From the NCBI RefSeq assembly GCF_900105125.1, contig NZ_LT629750.1:4987001-5051000 (forward strand): 64,000 bases of DNA, in the 5' to 3' direction. The notes below the pieces were generated by a model. The model saw only the letters and a list, made by a program, of their open reading frames with translations, ran no database searches and had not been told where the DNA came from. Each line of letters begins with the position of its first letter. Position 1 is the stretch's first letter. The stretch comes from Bradyrhizobium canariense. Its GTDB lineage: Bacteria; Pseudomonadota; Alphaproteobacteria; Rhizobiales; Xanthobacteraceae. This document shows positions 8,045-16,307 of the stretch, piece after piece. The translations under genes were made by a program, and so were the position numbers.

Positions 8045-9661
8045 TTACCCCTGACCTGCGGCATGCGCCAATGCGGCTTCGATCGCGCCGCGTGTCGGAT
8101 GCTTGAAACGCGCGGCGACATAGCCGTCAGGCCGCAGCAGATAGGCCGTGCCGGGTTCCGCATCATAGCGCATACCAGCCAGACCCGTGGAATCGGACAA
8201 ACCATCGGGATCGCCGATGCGGATCACGCCGACCCCATCGGGGATTTCGACCGCCGCGCCATTGCTAAACTCAAGCAGCGCAAATCGCGCTCCCGCTGCG
8301 ATGAAGGCGTCGGTCAAAAACGTGGTCTCGCCGGAGCGCGACGTCACCGGCGCGTCCAACATCGAGGCGCCCGGCCGGGGCCCGCCGCGCCATCCGTCGC
8401 AATCTGCGCTCGATAACGGCGAATCGTAGATCGAGGGCACCGACAGCCGCCCGCCATTGACCATGCGCTTGCCGAATTCGGTTTCCTTGGCCAGCGACAG
8501 CACGGCCCTGCGCAGCCGCGCTTCCTGGTGCGAGCTCGGCGCCATGAAATCGGTGGAGCGGGTTGATTCCCTGATATTCTCGTCGGCCGCAGCGCTGCGC
8601 TCGGTGTGATAACTCTCCAGCAATTTCTCCGGCGATATCCCCCGCAGCACGCGATCGAGTTTCCACGCGATGTTTTCGGCATCCTCGAGGCCAGAATTGG
8701 CGCCGCGTGCGCCGAACGGCGAGACCTGATGCGCGGCATCGCCGGCAAAGATCACGCGGCCGTGGATGAACTTGTCCATCCGGCGACACTGGAATTTGTA
8801 GAGCGAGATCCATTCGAAATCGAACTTGTCATGGCCGAGCATGCGGGCGATACGCGGCCGCACATTCTCCGGCCGTTTCTCGACCGCTGGATCCGCATCC
8901 GGATTGAGCTGCAAATCGATCCGCCAGATGTCGTCCGGCTGCTTGTGCAGCAGCGCCGAACGGCCGGCGTGAAACGGCGGGTCGAACCAGAACCAGCGCT
9001 CGGTCGGAAATTCCGCCGTCATCTTGACGTCGGCGATCAGGAATTGATCCTCGAACACCTGGCCGGCGAATTCCGCGCCCACCATTTGCCGCAGCGATGA
9101 GCGGGCGCCGTCACAGGCCACGACATATTCCGCGCGCAACCGATAAGACCCGTCCGGCGTCTCGATCGCCAGCGCCACGTGGTCGTTGCGCCGTTCGAGG
9201 CCGGTCACCTTGTTGCGCCAGCGCAGGTCGATCCCGGAAAGCTCCTCGACCCGATCGACCAGATAGGCTTCGGCGTAGAATTGCTGAAGATTGATGAAGG
9301 CGGGCCGCTTGTGCCCTTCCTCCGGCAAGAGGTTGAACTGATAGAGCTGAGAGTTGCCGTGGAAGATCTTGCCGACGCTCCACACCACGCCCTTATCCAC
9401 CATGCGGCTGCCGACGCCGAGCCGATCCCAGAACTCCAGCGAGCGTTTGGAAAAGCAGATCGCGCGCGACCCGTCACCGATCCGGTCGGCATCGTCGAGC
9501 AGCACGACGCGCTGGCCGCGCTGCGCCAGATCGATCGCGAGCGACAGTCCGACCGGTCCGGCGCCGACCACCACCACCGGATATTCAGCGGCATCGACGC
9601 CGGAGCGATCCTGATCGGGATGGCGGCGATAGCCGAACTGGGTTTTGGATGGCTGCGCCAT
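8045..9661 (-). CDS. FAD-dependent aromatic monooxygenase (PheA/TfdB-MhpA type)
   Basis: A 538-residue class A flavoprotein hydroxylase. The ADP-binding GxGxxG is VVVGAGPVGLSLAID (residues ~30-44) and the second FAD motif is GDAAHQVSPFGARGANSGLE. The C-terminal thioredoxin-like extension is typical of phenol-hydroxylase-like members. These enzymes use NAD(P)H and O2 to hydroxylate phenolic rings. As first gene of the operon leading to hmgA it could make homogentisate from 3- or 4-hydroxyphenylacetate; that substrate is inferred from context only. The start ATG 9661 lies 39 bases from an operator-like palindrome. Confidence 0.88.
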   Translation of the reverse strand: MAQPSKTQFGYRRHPDQDRSGVDAAEYPVVVVGAGPVGLSLAIDLAQRGQRVVLLDDADRIGDGSRAICFSKRSLEFWDRLGVGSRMVDKGVVWSVGKIFHGNSQLYQFNLLPEEGHKRPAFINLQQFYAEAYLVDRVEELSGIDLRWRNKVTGLERRNDHVALAIETPDGSYRLRAEYVVACDGARSSLRQMVGAEFAGQVFEDQFLIADVKMTAEFPTERWFWFDPPFHAGRSALLHKQPDDIWRIDLQLNPDADPAVEKRPENVRPRIARMLGHDKFDFEWISLYKFQCRRMDKFIHGRVIFAGDAAHQVSPFGARGANSGLEDAENIAWKLDRVLRGISPEKLLESYHTERSAAADENIRESTRSTDFMAPSSHQEARLRRAVLSLAKETEFGKRMVNGGRLSVPSIYDSPLSSADCDGWRGGPRPGASMLDAPVTSRSGETTFLTDAFIAAGARFALLEFSNGAAVEIPDGVGVIRIGDPDGLSDSTGLAGMRYDAEPGTAYLLRPDGYVAARFKHPTRGAIEAALAHAAGQG

Positions 9662-9699
9662 GCGCTCAACTTGCTCTGGCCAAGGGGAGGCATCCCCGC

Positions 9700-9727
9700 T
9701 AAGATAGTCGCACCCGCAACTATCTTA
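9700..9727. promoter_or_regulatory. Perfect 9-bp inverted repeat, probable MarR operator of the homogentisate operon
   Basis: TAAGATAGT (9700-9708) and ACTATCTTA (9719-9727) are perfect inverted copies separated by 10 bases. The site lies in the short gap between the monooxygenase gene and the divergent MarR gene and covers the likely -10 region of the minus-strand promoter. Repression by the neighbouring MarR protein, relieved by an aromatic ligand, is inferred. Confidence 0.7.
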
Positions 9728-9752
9728 AACGCCCTGCGCGTGCGGCCGTCAA
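9724..9752 (-). promoter_or_regulatory. Putative sigma-70 promoter of the monooxygenase-hmgA-fahA operon
   Basis: Reading the minus strand, TTGACG (9752-9747) is followed after 17 bases by TTTAAG (9729-9724), an acceptable -35/-10 pair. The -10 element overlaps the palindrome at 9700-9727. No other comparable promoter was seen for this operon. Confidence 0.45.
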
Positions 9753-9758
9753 CTCAAA

Positions 9759-10310
9759 TTGGAGCGATTTTTGCCAAAAGCGTTTTCAAGCGAAGTCGAT
9801 TCCGGTTCGCGTCGAGAAAACGCGTCTCATCAAGGCTCGAGGCTTGACCTCTTTAGGTTTGTACCATTTCGCCTGAACCGGCTGGCGGCCGAGGTCAGCG
9901 CAGCACTTTCCAGCGAATATCGCGAGCGCTACGGCCTGGACATCCCGGAATGGCGCGTGCTGGCGACGCTCGGCTTTCGCAACGAGGCGTGCAGCGCGCA
10001 ATACATCGCCCATTGCACCCGCACCCATAAGTCCACCATCAGCCGTGCCGTCACCGCGCTGATGACGCGGCAACTCGTGGAGCGCGTCGAAAACGAAGAC
10101 GATCGCCGCGAATACAGGCTGCGCATGACCCGCAAGGGCAAGGCGCTGTACGAGGAGCTGATCCCGCGCCTGCTGCACAAGGAACAGGACATCCTGTCTT
10201 GCCTCTCGGCACGGGAGCGCAAGGATTTTGCGTTGATGCTCGGCAAGATCGAGCAGAGCCTCGATCTGGTGCAGACTCGCGAACAGGCGAGCGAGACCGA
10301 GGCGTATTGA
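9759..10310 (+). CDS. MarR-family transcriptional regulator
   Basis: A 183-residue regulator (TTG start at 9759; TTG 9771 is an alternative) with the MarR winged helix: CSAQYIAHCTRTHKSTISRA as the recognition region and DDRREYRLRMTRKGKALYEE as the wing. An N-terminal helix (LFRFVPFRLNRLAAEVSAAL) is the usual dimerisation element. It is divergent from the homogentisate operon across a 28-bp palindrome, so it is the likely repressor. MarR-type proteins generally respond to phenolic ligands, which fits homogentisate or a hydroxyphenylacetate. Confidence 0.9.
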   Translation: MERFLPKAFSSEVDSGSRRENASHQGSRLDLFRFVPFRLNRLAAEVSAALSSEYRERYGLDIPEWRVLATLGFRNEACSAQYIAHCTRTHKSTISRAVTALMTRQLVERVENEDDRREYRLRMTRKGKALYEELIPRLLHKEQDILSCLSARERKDFALMLGKIEQSLDLVQTREQASETEAY

Positions 10311-10317
10311 TCATCCC

Positions 10318-10416
10318 GTCATTCCGGGACGCGCGCCTGCGCGCGGACCCGGAATCTGGAGATGATACGGCGCGAGATTCCGGGTTCGCCAGCTGCGCTC
10401 GCGCCCCGGAATGACG
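10318..10416. repeat. Dispersed palindromic repeat, family B
   Basis: GTCATTCCGGG at one end and CCCCGGAATGACGG at the other enclose CCGGAATCT and AGATTCCGG-like inner arms. It lies between the convergent MarR and RidA genes and is related to elements at 3951, 39456 and 44971. Confidence 0.75.
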
Positions 10417-10438
10417 GCTGTGATTTCATGGCGACCGC

Positions 10439-10783
10439 TCACTTTGCTGCCGTCACCACGATCTCCACGATATGCGGCGCTTCGAGCTCGACGCCGATGC
10501 AGGCCCGCATCGGCGGATTGTTGCGGTCGACCCATTCGTCCCAGGCGCGGTTCATCTCGCTCTTCTGCTTGATGTCGGCGATGTAGACGATGGCCGAGAG
10601 AATCTTGCTCTTGTCCGAGCCGCACAGCGCGAGGCTCTCGTCGATGCGGGCAAGCGCTTTGACGCTTTGCTCATACATGGAAGAGGTCACCGGATCGGGC
10701 GCGACCGCCACGGTGAATACGAGACCATCGTGGACGACGGCGCGGCTGCGGGTTGGCGTGAGGCCCGCAAAGCGGTTGATCAT
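10439..10783 (-). CDS. RidA/YjgF-family protein
   Basis: A 114-residue Rid-family protein from ATG 10783, which has GGGGAG ten bases upstream. Family members deaminate reactive enamine/imine intermediates or act as lyases. Visible features are AVVHDGLVFTVAVAPDP at the N-terminus and the C-terminal RACIGVELEAPHIVEIVVTA strand with the conserved Arg. It is the last gene of a three-gene minus-strand operon, 16 bases after a hydroxyisobutyrate-dehydrogenase-like gene, suggesting clean-up of an imine formed in the same pathway. Confidence 0.88.
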   Translation of the reverse strand: MINRFAGLTPTRSRAVVHDGLVFTVAVAPDPVTSSMYEQSVKALARIDESLALCGSDKSKILSAIVYIADIKQKSEMNRAWDEWVDRNNPPMRACIGVELEAPHIVEIVVTAAK

Positions 10784-10799
10784 GGCCTGCTCCCCTAGA

Positions 10800-11681
10800 T
10801 TATTTGCTGCCAATGTGTCTTGCGATCACCGGAAAATACGCATCACCCGAACCGGCATCGATCGCTTCCTGCAGGATCTTGCCGATCAGCTCGGCGCCGC
10901 GGATCTTGATGCCAGCGTCGCTGGCCAGTTCCAGCGCATAGGACAGGTCCTTTAGCGCGTATTCCGTTGAGAACGCGCGGTCTGGGAAGACCCCTGGCAC
11001 GATCGCCTTCATGCCGTGATTACGCAGCGCAAAACTGTCGGCCGAGCCTTTCGACAGCGTGTCGAGCAAAAGTTTTGGATCGACGCCATTGCGCTTGGCG
11101 ACCGCGACCGCTTCTGCCAAGGCGTTGACGGTCTCGAACAGCACCATGTTGTTGAGGATTTTGGTCACCTGTCCCGCGCCCGTATCGCCGCAACGCGTCA
11201 CATCGGTGGCAAAGCAGCGGATCAGAGGCTCGATCGCGGCGTATAGTTCCGGCGAAGCCCCGACCATGACGCTGAGCGTGCCATCCTGCGCCGCCTGCCG
11301 GGTGCGGGCGATCGGCGCATCGGCCCATGAGGCGCCCCTGGCCTGCAATTGTTTTGCGAAATCGCGGGTCTGGTTGACCGATGACGTTCCGAGATCGACG
11401 ACGACCTGACCCGTTCGGATGTTCTTCAGGATGCCGTCGCCTTCGAACACGGCGCGCGCGTGTTTTGCGCTGGGCAGACACAGAAACACAATATCGCTGG
11501 TGTTGATGATTTCGGCAACAGAACTGGCGACCGTGGCGCCCTCGGCACGCAGCCGCGCCAGCGGCTCCGACGCAAGGTCGAACACGATCACGGCCGCGCC
11601 GCTCTTCTTCACGAGGTTGCGGCAGATCGGCTCACCCATTACGCCTAAGCCGATAAAGCCGATGGTCTTGTAGTCAGGCAT
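10800..11681 (-). CDS. 3-hydroxyisobutyrate dehydrogenase-like oxidoreductase
   Basis: A 293-residue beta-hydroxyacid dehydrogenase. The Rossmann motif GFIGLGVMGEPICRN is at residues 8-22. The substrate loop is DAPIARTRQAAQDGTLSVMV, with RTRQAA where many family members have SGG. The catalytic-Lys region GDTGAGQVTKILNNM is intact. The family oxidises 3-hydroxyisobutyrate or reduces tartronate or succinic semialdehydes; the altered substrate loop means the substrate should not be assigned. It lies between an MBL-fold lactonase-like gene and RidA on the same strand. Confidence 0.88.
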   Translation of the reverse strand: MPDYKTIGFIGLGVMGEPICRNLVKKSGAAVIVFDLASEPLARLRAEGATVASSVAEIINTSDIVFLCLPSAKHARAVFEGDGILKNIRTGQVVVDLGTSSVNQTRDFAKQLQARGASWADAPIARTRQAAQDGTLSVMVGASPELYAAIEPLIRCFATDVTRCGDTGAGQVTKILNNMVLFETVNALAEAVAVAKRNGVDPKLLLDTLSKGSADSFALRNHGMKAIVPGVFPDRAFSTEYALKDLSYALELASDAGIKIRGAELIGKILQEAIDAGSGDAYFPVIARHIGSK

Positions 11682-11778
11682 CTGTTCACTCGTATTTCAT
11701 TTTTGGCGCATGTCCTTCACGCGAACCGGTCTCTGCCCCGGATCGCGCCCAGGACGTGCTTTCGCCCGCAAACGCTTG

Positions 11779-12585
11779 TTACTTGGCGAACGAGCGCGAG
11801 GGATTGAGGTGCAACGCGAAGGCGTCGACCTTGTCGCTGGCGCGCGGATAGATTTCGCTCACGATTGGATCATGGCCGGGAATGAAACGGTCGGGATGGC
11901 CGGCCAGACGCTCGACGATTTCCCAGCCCTGCGCCATGTCGCCGATATTATAGACGATCGGAAACGGGCTGCGGCGGTGCAAATTGCCGTAGTAATGCGC
12001 GGCATCCGACGCGAGCACCACCGGCCCGCGCGCGGTCTCGACGCGCACCACCTGCAAGCCGTCGGAATGGCCGCCGACACGATGCACCGTCACCCCCGGC
12101 GCGATCTCGCCGTCACCGGAATGGAAAGTAACCCGCTCGCCATAGACATGGCGCACCATCAGCGTCACGTGCTCGATCGAAAACGGATGCCGCAACATGC
12201 CGTTGCACATGCAGCGGCCGGTGGCATAGGCCATTTCGCGTTCCTGCAGGTGAAACCGCGCGCTGGGAAAGCAGTCGAGGTTGCCGGCATGGTCGTAATG
12301 CAGATGGGTGACGACGACGTCCTTGATGCTGTCGGCCTTGACGCCGAAGCGCTCCAGCGCGTCGACCGGATTAAGCGTAAGCTTGCGCGCGCGCGTCTTC
12401 GCTTCTTCCGCGTTAAAGCCGGTATCGACCAGAATCTCGCGCCCGCCACCGCGGATCAGCCAGACGAAATAATCGAGGTCCTGGGCCGCGGTCTCGTGCG
12501 GATCCGGCACGAGATAATTCAAGTGAGGGGTGCGCGGCGACATCGTCGCATAGCGGAGCGCGTAAATTTCGTAGACGTTTCCCAT
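11779..12585 (-). CDS. MBL-fold lactonase (N-acyl-homoserine-lactonase-like family)
   Basis: A 268-residue metallo-beta-lactamase-fold hydrolase with an intact HxHxDH motif (H94, H96, D98, H99 in VVTHLHYDHAGN), then His in RVGGHSDGLQ, Asp in VLASDAAHYY and His in FIPGHDP. This resembles the AHL-lactonase branch (AttM/AiiA-like). Quorum quenching is only one option; the neighbouring dehydrogenase and RidA suggest a catabolic lactone substrate. The start ATG 12585 gives the normal family N-terminus; the Shine-Dalgarno is weak. Confidence 0.85.
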   Translation of the reverse strand: MGNVYEIYALRYATMSPRTPHLNYLVPDPHETAAQDLDYFVWLIRGGGREILVDTGFNAEEAKTRARKLTLNPVDALERFGVKADSIKDVVVTHLHYDHAGNLDCFPSARFHLQEREMAYATGRCMCNGMLRHPFSIEHVTLMVRHVYGERVTFHSGDGEIAPGVTVHRVGGHSDGLQVVRVETARGPVVLASDAAHYYGNLHRRSPFPIVYNIGDMAQGWEIVERLAGHPDRFIPGHDPIVSEIYPRASDKVDAFALHLNPSRSFAK

Positions 12586-12943
12586 CGGTTTCACTTTTCT
12601 TGATTGCGGAGCTTGCCGACAGCAACAAGCCATCGTCCTTCGCAAAGGTCAAACCCGCGAGCCGCATGTCAGATGCATGACAAGGAGCCCCTGTGAGGCC
12701 AATCACATTACCAGGGAAGAATTTTCAGTGAAGGCCTGACCAGGGAACTCGCGCTATCGGCGGAACATGGCGCGCGATTTATTCCCTCGAACGGGTAGCT
12801 GCCGGCGCGGTTGATTGTCGCGATAACCACGACTCTACAAGCAGTTGACGGTTGGCTAACCCGGTTTGATAATGCGTTTTTGTAGAGTAAGGTCGCCGCG
12901 GCGCGAGCCGAGATCGGCGCCTTTTGGGCTGGACTGCCGTCGC
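12586..12943. other. Intergenic region between divergent lactonase-like and caspase-like genes
   Basis: This 358-base gap separates two genes pointing outward and must hold both promoters. No clear operator, repeat or small gene was recognised. A frame in phase with the caspase-like gene extends back to 12866 but its residues look non-coding. Confidence 0.5.
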
Positions 12944-14359
12944 ATGAATATTCGCCTCGCATTGTTCCTGACAATGCTTTTTTCGATTACGTCAACCGCC
13001 CCTTCGCTCGCCGCGGGCGATCGGTATGCGTTGGTCATCGGCAACGCCAAGTATCCCGATGCCGACGCCCCCCTCAAAGAACCCCTCAATGACGCGCGCG
13101 ACGTCGCCGACGAGCTCAAGCGCGATGGATTTAACGTCGATGTCGGAGAGAACCTGACGGGCGAAGCGATGCGGCGCGCCTTCGATCGGCTCTATGGCAA
13201 GATCAAGCCCGGCTCGGTCGCGCTGATTTTCTTCAGCGGCTTCGGCGTCCAGGCCGCGCGGCAAAGCTACATGATCCCGATTGACGCACAGATCTGGACC
13301 GAACCGGACGTGCGCCGTGACGGCTTCAGTCTGGAAAGCGTGCTCGGCGAAATCAACAATCGCGGTGCGGGCGTCAAAATCGCCCTGGTCGACGCCTCCC
13401 GGCGCAATCCCTTCGAACGCCGGTTCCGCAGCTTCTCGGCTGGCCTGGCACCGGTGATTGCACCCAACGGCACATTGGTGATGTATTCAGCCGCGCTCAG
13501 CTCTGTCGTCAGCGACAATGGCGGCGATCGCAGCCTGTTCGTTCAGGAACTGCTCAAGGAAATTCGCGTTCCCGGCCTGATGGCCGAAGAGGCGCTCAAT
13601 CGAACCCGGGTCGGGGTCACCCGCGCCTCCCGCAGCGAGCAAGTGCCCTGGATTTCATCCTCTTTGGCCGAGGATTTCGCCTTTATTCCGGGGCCGCCTC
13701 CGGGCCCGGTGACGGATGTGGCGGGCCGCCCTGCGGAGCCCGAGCCGCTGGCGCCGCCGCCTCGGGTCGAGACGCCGCCGCCGCCGAAGTTGCCGGAAGT
13801 TGCGCTTGCTCCTCCCGCCGCCAAACCGGAGGACAAAAATGACGCGCCGGCCCCGTCGTTTGCCGATGATCCGACCGTCAAAAGCCTGACCGCCAGGCTC
13901 GCCGATAATCCTGATGATGGCAACGCGCTGTATCGGCGCGGACAGGTCTATGCCAGCAAGGGCGCGTACAGCCTTGCCCTCAGTGACTTCACGGACTCGC
14001 TGCGGCTCAACCCCAAGGATGTCGAAGCCTACAACAATCGCTGCTGGGTGCGCACCATTACCGGTGACCTGCAGGGCGCGTTGAAAGATTGCAACGAAGC
14101 GCTTCGGCTGCGTCCGAGCTTTGTCGACGCGCTCGACAGCCGCGGCCTGCTCAACTTGAAGAGCGGGCAGGTCAAGAATGCGATTGCCGATTTCGACGCG
14201 GCCCTCAAGATCAATCCGAGATTGACCTCGTCGCTGTATGGACGCGGCCTTGCCAAGCAACGTAACGGCGCGGGCCCGGAAGGCGATCTGGATATCGCCA
14301 ATGCCAAGGCCATGGATCCGAATATCGTCAAGGAATTCGCCAGTTACGGGGTACGTTGA
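12944..14359 (+). CDS. Secreted caspase-fold protein with TPR repeats, catalytic dyad absent
   Basis: A 471-residue protein with a Sec signal (MNIRLALFLTMLFSITSTAP), a peptidase C14 caspase-like domain (~26-275), a Pro-rich linker (~280-320) and about three TPR repeats (~325-465). The fold markers RYALVIGNAKYPDADAPLKE, SYMIPIDA and the terminal VPWISSSLAEDF are clear. Active members carry His in a GHG motif and Cys in DACR. Here these are F100 (FFSGFGVQ) and S152 (VDASRRNPF), so proteolysis is unlikely. It starts a plus-strand group with OmpA-like, adaptor and RND pump genes. A paralogue at 30692 has equivalent changes. A periplasmic scaffold role is inferred. Confidence 0.88.
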   Translation: MNIRLALFLTMLFSITSTAPSLAAGDRYALVIGNAKYPDADAPLKEPLNDARDVADELKRDGFNVDVGENLTGEAMRRAFDRLYGKIKPGSVALIFFSGFGVQAARQSYMIPIDAQIWTEPDVRRDGFSLESVLGEINNRGAGVKIALVDASRRNPFERRFRSFSAGLAPVIAPNGTLVMYSAALSSVVSDNGGDRSLFVQELLKEIRVPGLMAEEALNRTRVGVTRASRSEQVPWISSSLAEDFAFIPGPPPGPVTDVAGRPAEPEPLAPPPRVETPPPPKLPEVALAPPAAKPEDKNDAPAPSFADDPTVKSLTARLADNPDDGNALYRRGQVYASKGAYSLALSDFTDSLRLNPKDVEAYNNRCWVRTITGDLQGALKDCNEALRLRPSFVDALDSRGLLNLKSGQVKNAIADFDAALKINPRLTSSLYGRGLAKQRNGAGPEGDLDIANAKAMDPNIVKEFASYGVR

Positions 14360-14413
14360 CCGACATTCAGGTTACCAGGCTCGGCCCCTTGCTCGAACCT
14401 CGGGACGGCGCCG

Positions 14414-14458
14414 GAGACATATTGATCAGAGACATATCAATCAGAGACACATTAATCA
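14414..14458. repeat. Three tandem 15-bp repeats upstream of the OmpA-like gene
   Basis: GAGACATATTGATCA, GAGACATATCAATCA and GAGACACATTAATCA follow each other without gaps at 14414, 14429 and 14444. They lie in the 209-base gap between the caspase-like and OmpA-like genes. Variation is confined to the AT-rich half. They could be iterated binding sites or slippage products. Confidence 0.85.
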
Positions 14459-14568
14459 GCCATACTGAAGACGCCGCCACGGCCGCGTGCGATTTGTAAC
14501 CCGTTTGTATTTTGCGGCTTATTCGCAACTGTATTGAAAACGCGCTCATTGCGCAGGAGGGACTGGCA

Positions 14569-15234
14569 ATGTCGAAGATATCCGGAAGGAGAAATCTCTC
14601 CACGATCCTGTCGATCATGACGATCGGCGTTACGCTTTCGGTCGGCCTGGGAACAGCTCTCGCCGGCGATGACAATGTGACCGAGGATCAAATCGTCCGG
14701 GCGCTCACCCCACCGCCGCAAAAGCCGCTGACCCGAGGCCTGTCGGTGGGCCCGCAGGCCGATCCGGCCGCCATCGCCGCCGAGGGACGCTTTGTTCGAA
14801 CCATCCGCAACCGCACCACGCGGTCGCTTTCGAGCGGCGAGCGTGAGGAAATCGCCACCATCGCCCAAACCAAGCCGAATATCGATTTGGAGATCAACTT
14901 CGACTATAATTCGGCCGATATCAGCGCAAAATCACTGCCGTCGGTTCAGGCCCTGGGGCGCGCGCTGAGCAATCCCGATTTGAAGGGCTCGACCTTCATC
15001 GTGGCCGGCTATACCGATGCGGCCGGCGGCGAGGCCTATAATCAGGACCTGTCCGAGCGGCGGGCGGACGCCATCAAGCATTACCTGGCCGACAAATTCG
15101 GCATCGCCGGCAGCGATCTGGTGACCGTCGGATACGGCAAGACCAAGCTCAAGGACCCGAGCCAGCCACTGGCGGAAGTGAACCGCCGCGTTCAGGTGGT
15201 CAATATGCAAAGCAAGGAGACCGCGTCCAAGTGA
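14569..15234 (+). CDS. OmpA-family outer-membrane/peptidoglycan-binding protein
   Basis: A 221-residue exported protein from ATG 14569, which has AGGAGG nine bases upstream. A signal segment (ILSIMTIGVTLSVGLGTALA) is followed by a ~70-residue low-complexity region, then an OmpA C-terminal domain: INFDYNSADIS, GYTDAAGGEAYNQDLSERRA and EVNRRVQVVNM. These domains bind diaminopimelate in peptidoglycan. No beta-barrel is visible, so it is a periplasmic or surface-tethered anchor. It follows the caspase-like gene and precedes the RND adaptor on the same strand, suggesting an envelope complex. Confidence 0.9.
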   Translation: MSKISGRRNLSTILSIMTIGVTLSVGLGTALAGDDNVTEDQIVRALTPPPQKPLTRGLSVGPQADPAAIAAEGRFVRTIRNRTTRSLSSGEREEIATIAQTKPNIDLEINFDYNSADISAKSLPSVQALGRALSNPDLKGSTFIVAGYTDAAGGEAYNQDLSERRADAIKHYLADKFGIAGSDLVTVGYGKTKLKDPSQPLAEVNRRVQVVNMQSKETASK

Positions 15235-15272
15235 ATGGGGCGTGGCGCTGAGTAAAATTTTGCAGCTACAAT

Positions 15273-15296
15273 GCGTCCCGCACCCCTGCGGGACGC
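15273..15296 (+). terminator. Strong GC hairpin after the OmpA-like gene
   Basis: GCGTCCCGCA (15273-15282) and TGCGGGACGC (15287-15296) form a perfect 10-bp stem with a CCCC loop. There is no T-tract, so it may attenuate or protect mRNA instead of terminating fully before the RND adaptor gene at 15381. Confidence 0.5.
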
Positions 15297-15380
15297 TCGT
15301 CGTTTCGGAATCCATTTCGGATAGCCGAACCAGCGCCGCGGCCACAGCTCGATACGATACAGGTCTGGATTGATCCGGCG

Positions 15381-16307
15381 ATGATGCTGTCCGAATACCT
15401 CAAACCTGCGCTGACGGTCGCCGGCATCGCTGTCCTGGGCGTCGGATATTATCTGTTCGATCACCGGTCGCATCCGGAAGAAAAGGAAACGCCGGGTCAG
15501 GCCCTTGTCATTGTGACGAAAGCCACCAACGCCTGCTTCTCCGACCTGGTGCGGGTCACCGGTTTTGTGGTGCCGCGCAGGGAAGCCGTCGTCGGCGCCG
15601 ACCAGGAAGGCTCCAAGGTGACCGACCTCTTCGTCCGCGAAGGCGACACGGTCACCGACAATCAGGAACTGGCGCGCCTGAGTGCGCCGCAGCAACAGCC
15701 CGGTGCACCCGCACGATCCAATCAGGCGCCGGTATCGCTGCGCGCGCCAGCCGCGGGACTTGTCACCGAAGTCAGAACCATTGTCGGCGCACCGGCCTCA
15801 CCGCAGGCCGGGCCGATGTTTCGAATCTCCGTCAATAACGAGGTCGAGCTGGACGCCCAGGTGCCGGCCGTCCACATATTGAAACTCAATCCGGGAGCGA
15901 CGGTGCGGATCAGCCGGGACGACGCGCCTGACCTGGTCGGACGCGTCAGGCTGGTTTCGCCGCAAATCGATCGCGCCAGCCAGCTCGGCCACATCAGGAT
16001 TTCGCTGACCAACAACCCGTCTCTCAAGGTCGGCATGTTCGCCCGCGCCAGCATCGACGCCAAGCGCAGCTGCGGCGTCGCGATCCCCCGCACCGCGATT
16101 GACCATCTGACCGTTCAGGTGGTGAAAGGAAATACCGTCGAGACGCGGAACGTCCGGGTCGGACTGGTATCGGACACATCAATCGAAATCCTGGAAGGCC
16201 TCGATGTGGGCGAGACCGTCGTGGCCGATGCCGGCAGCTCGCTGCATGACGGCGACCAGATCAAGACCATGTTCGCTGACGAACTCGAGCGCACGCGGGG
16301 ACAGTAA
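15381..16307 (+). CDS. RND efflux periplasmic adaptor (membrane fusion protein)
   Basis: A 308-residue HlyD/AcrA-type adaptor (ATG 15381 or 15384). An N-terminal membrane anchor (LTVAGIAVLGVGYYLF) is followed by a split lipoyl domain (GSKVTDLFVREGDTVTDNQE and APAAGLVTEVRTIVGAP), a beta-barrel region and a membrane-proximal domain ending EILEGLDVGETVVADAG. It lacks a long coiled-coil hairpin. Two Cys, in NACFSDLVRVTG and KRSCGVAIP, are also found in the paralogous adaptor at 29583 and could form a disulphide. Its TAA stop overlaps the pump's ATG (TAATG), so the two are coupled. Confidence 0.92.
   Translation: MMLSEYLKPALTVAGIAVLGVGYYLFDHRSHPEEKETPGQALVIVTKATNACFSDLVRVTGFVVPRREAVVGADQEGSKVTDLFVREGDTVTDNQELARLSAPQQQPGAPARSNQAPVSLRAPAAGLVTEVRTIVGAPASPQAGPMFRISVNNEVELDAQVPAVHILKLNPGATVRISRDDAPDLVGRVRLVSPQIDRASQLGHIRISLTNNPSLKVGMFARASIDAKRSCGVAIPRTAIDHLTVQVVKGNTVETRNVRVGLVSDTSIEILEGLDVGETVVADAGSSLHDGDQIKTMFADELERTRGQ

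Noticed and set aside
12944..14359. Active metacaspase or CHF-type effector in a defence system
   Set aside because: The catalytic His and Cys are replaced by Phe and Ser, the protein is exported, and no defence-type partner gene is near.
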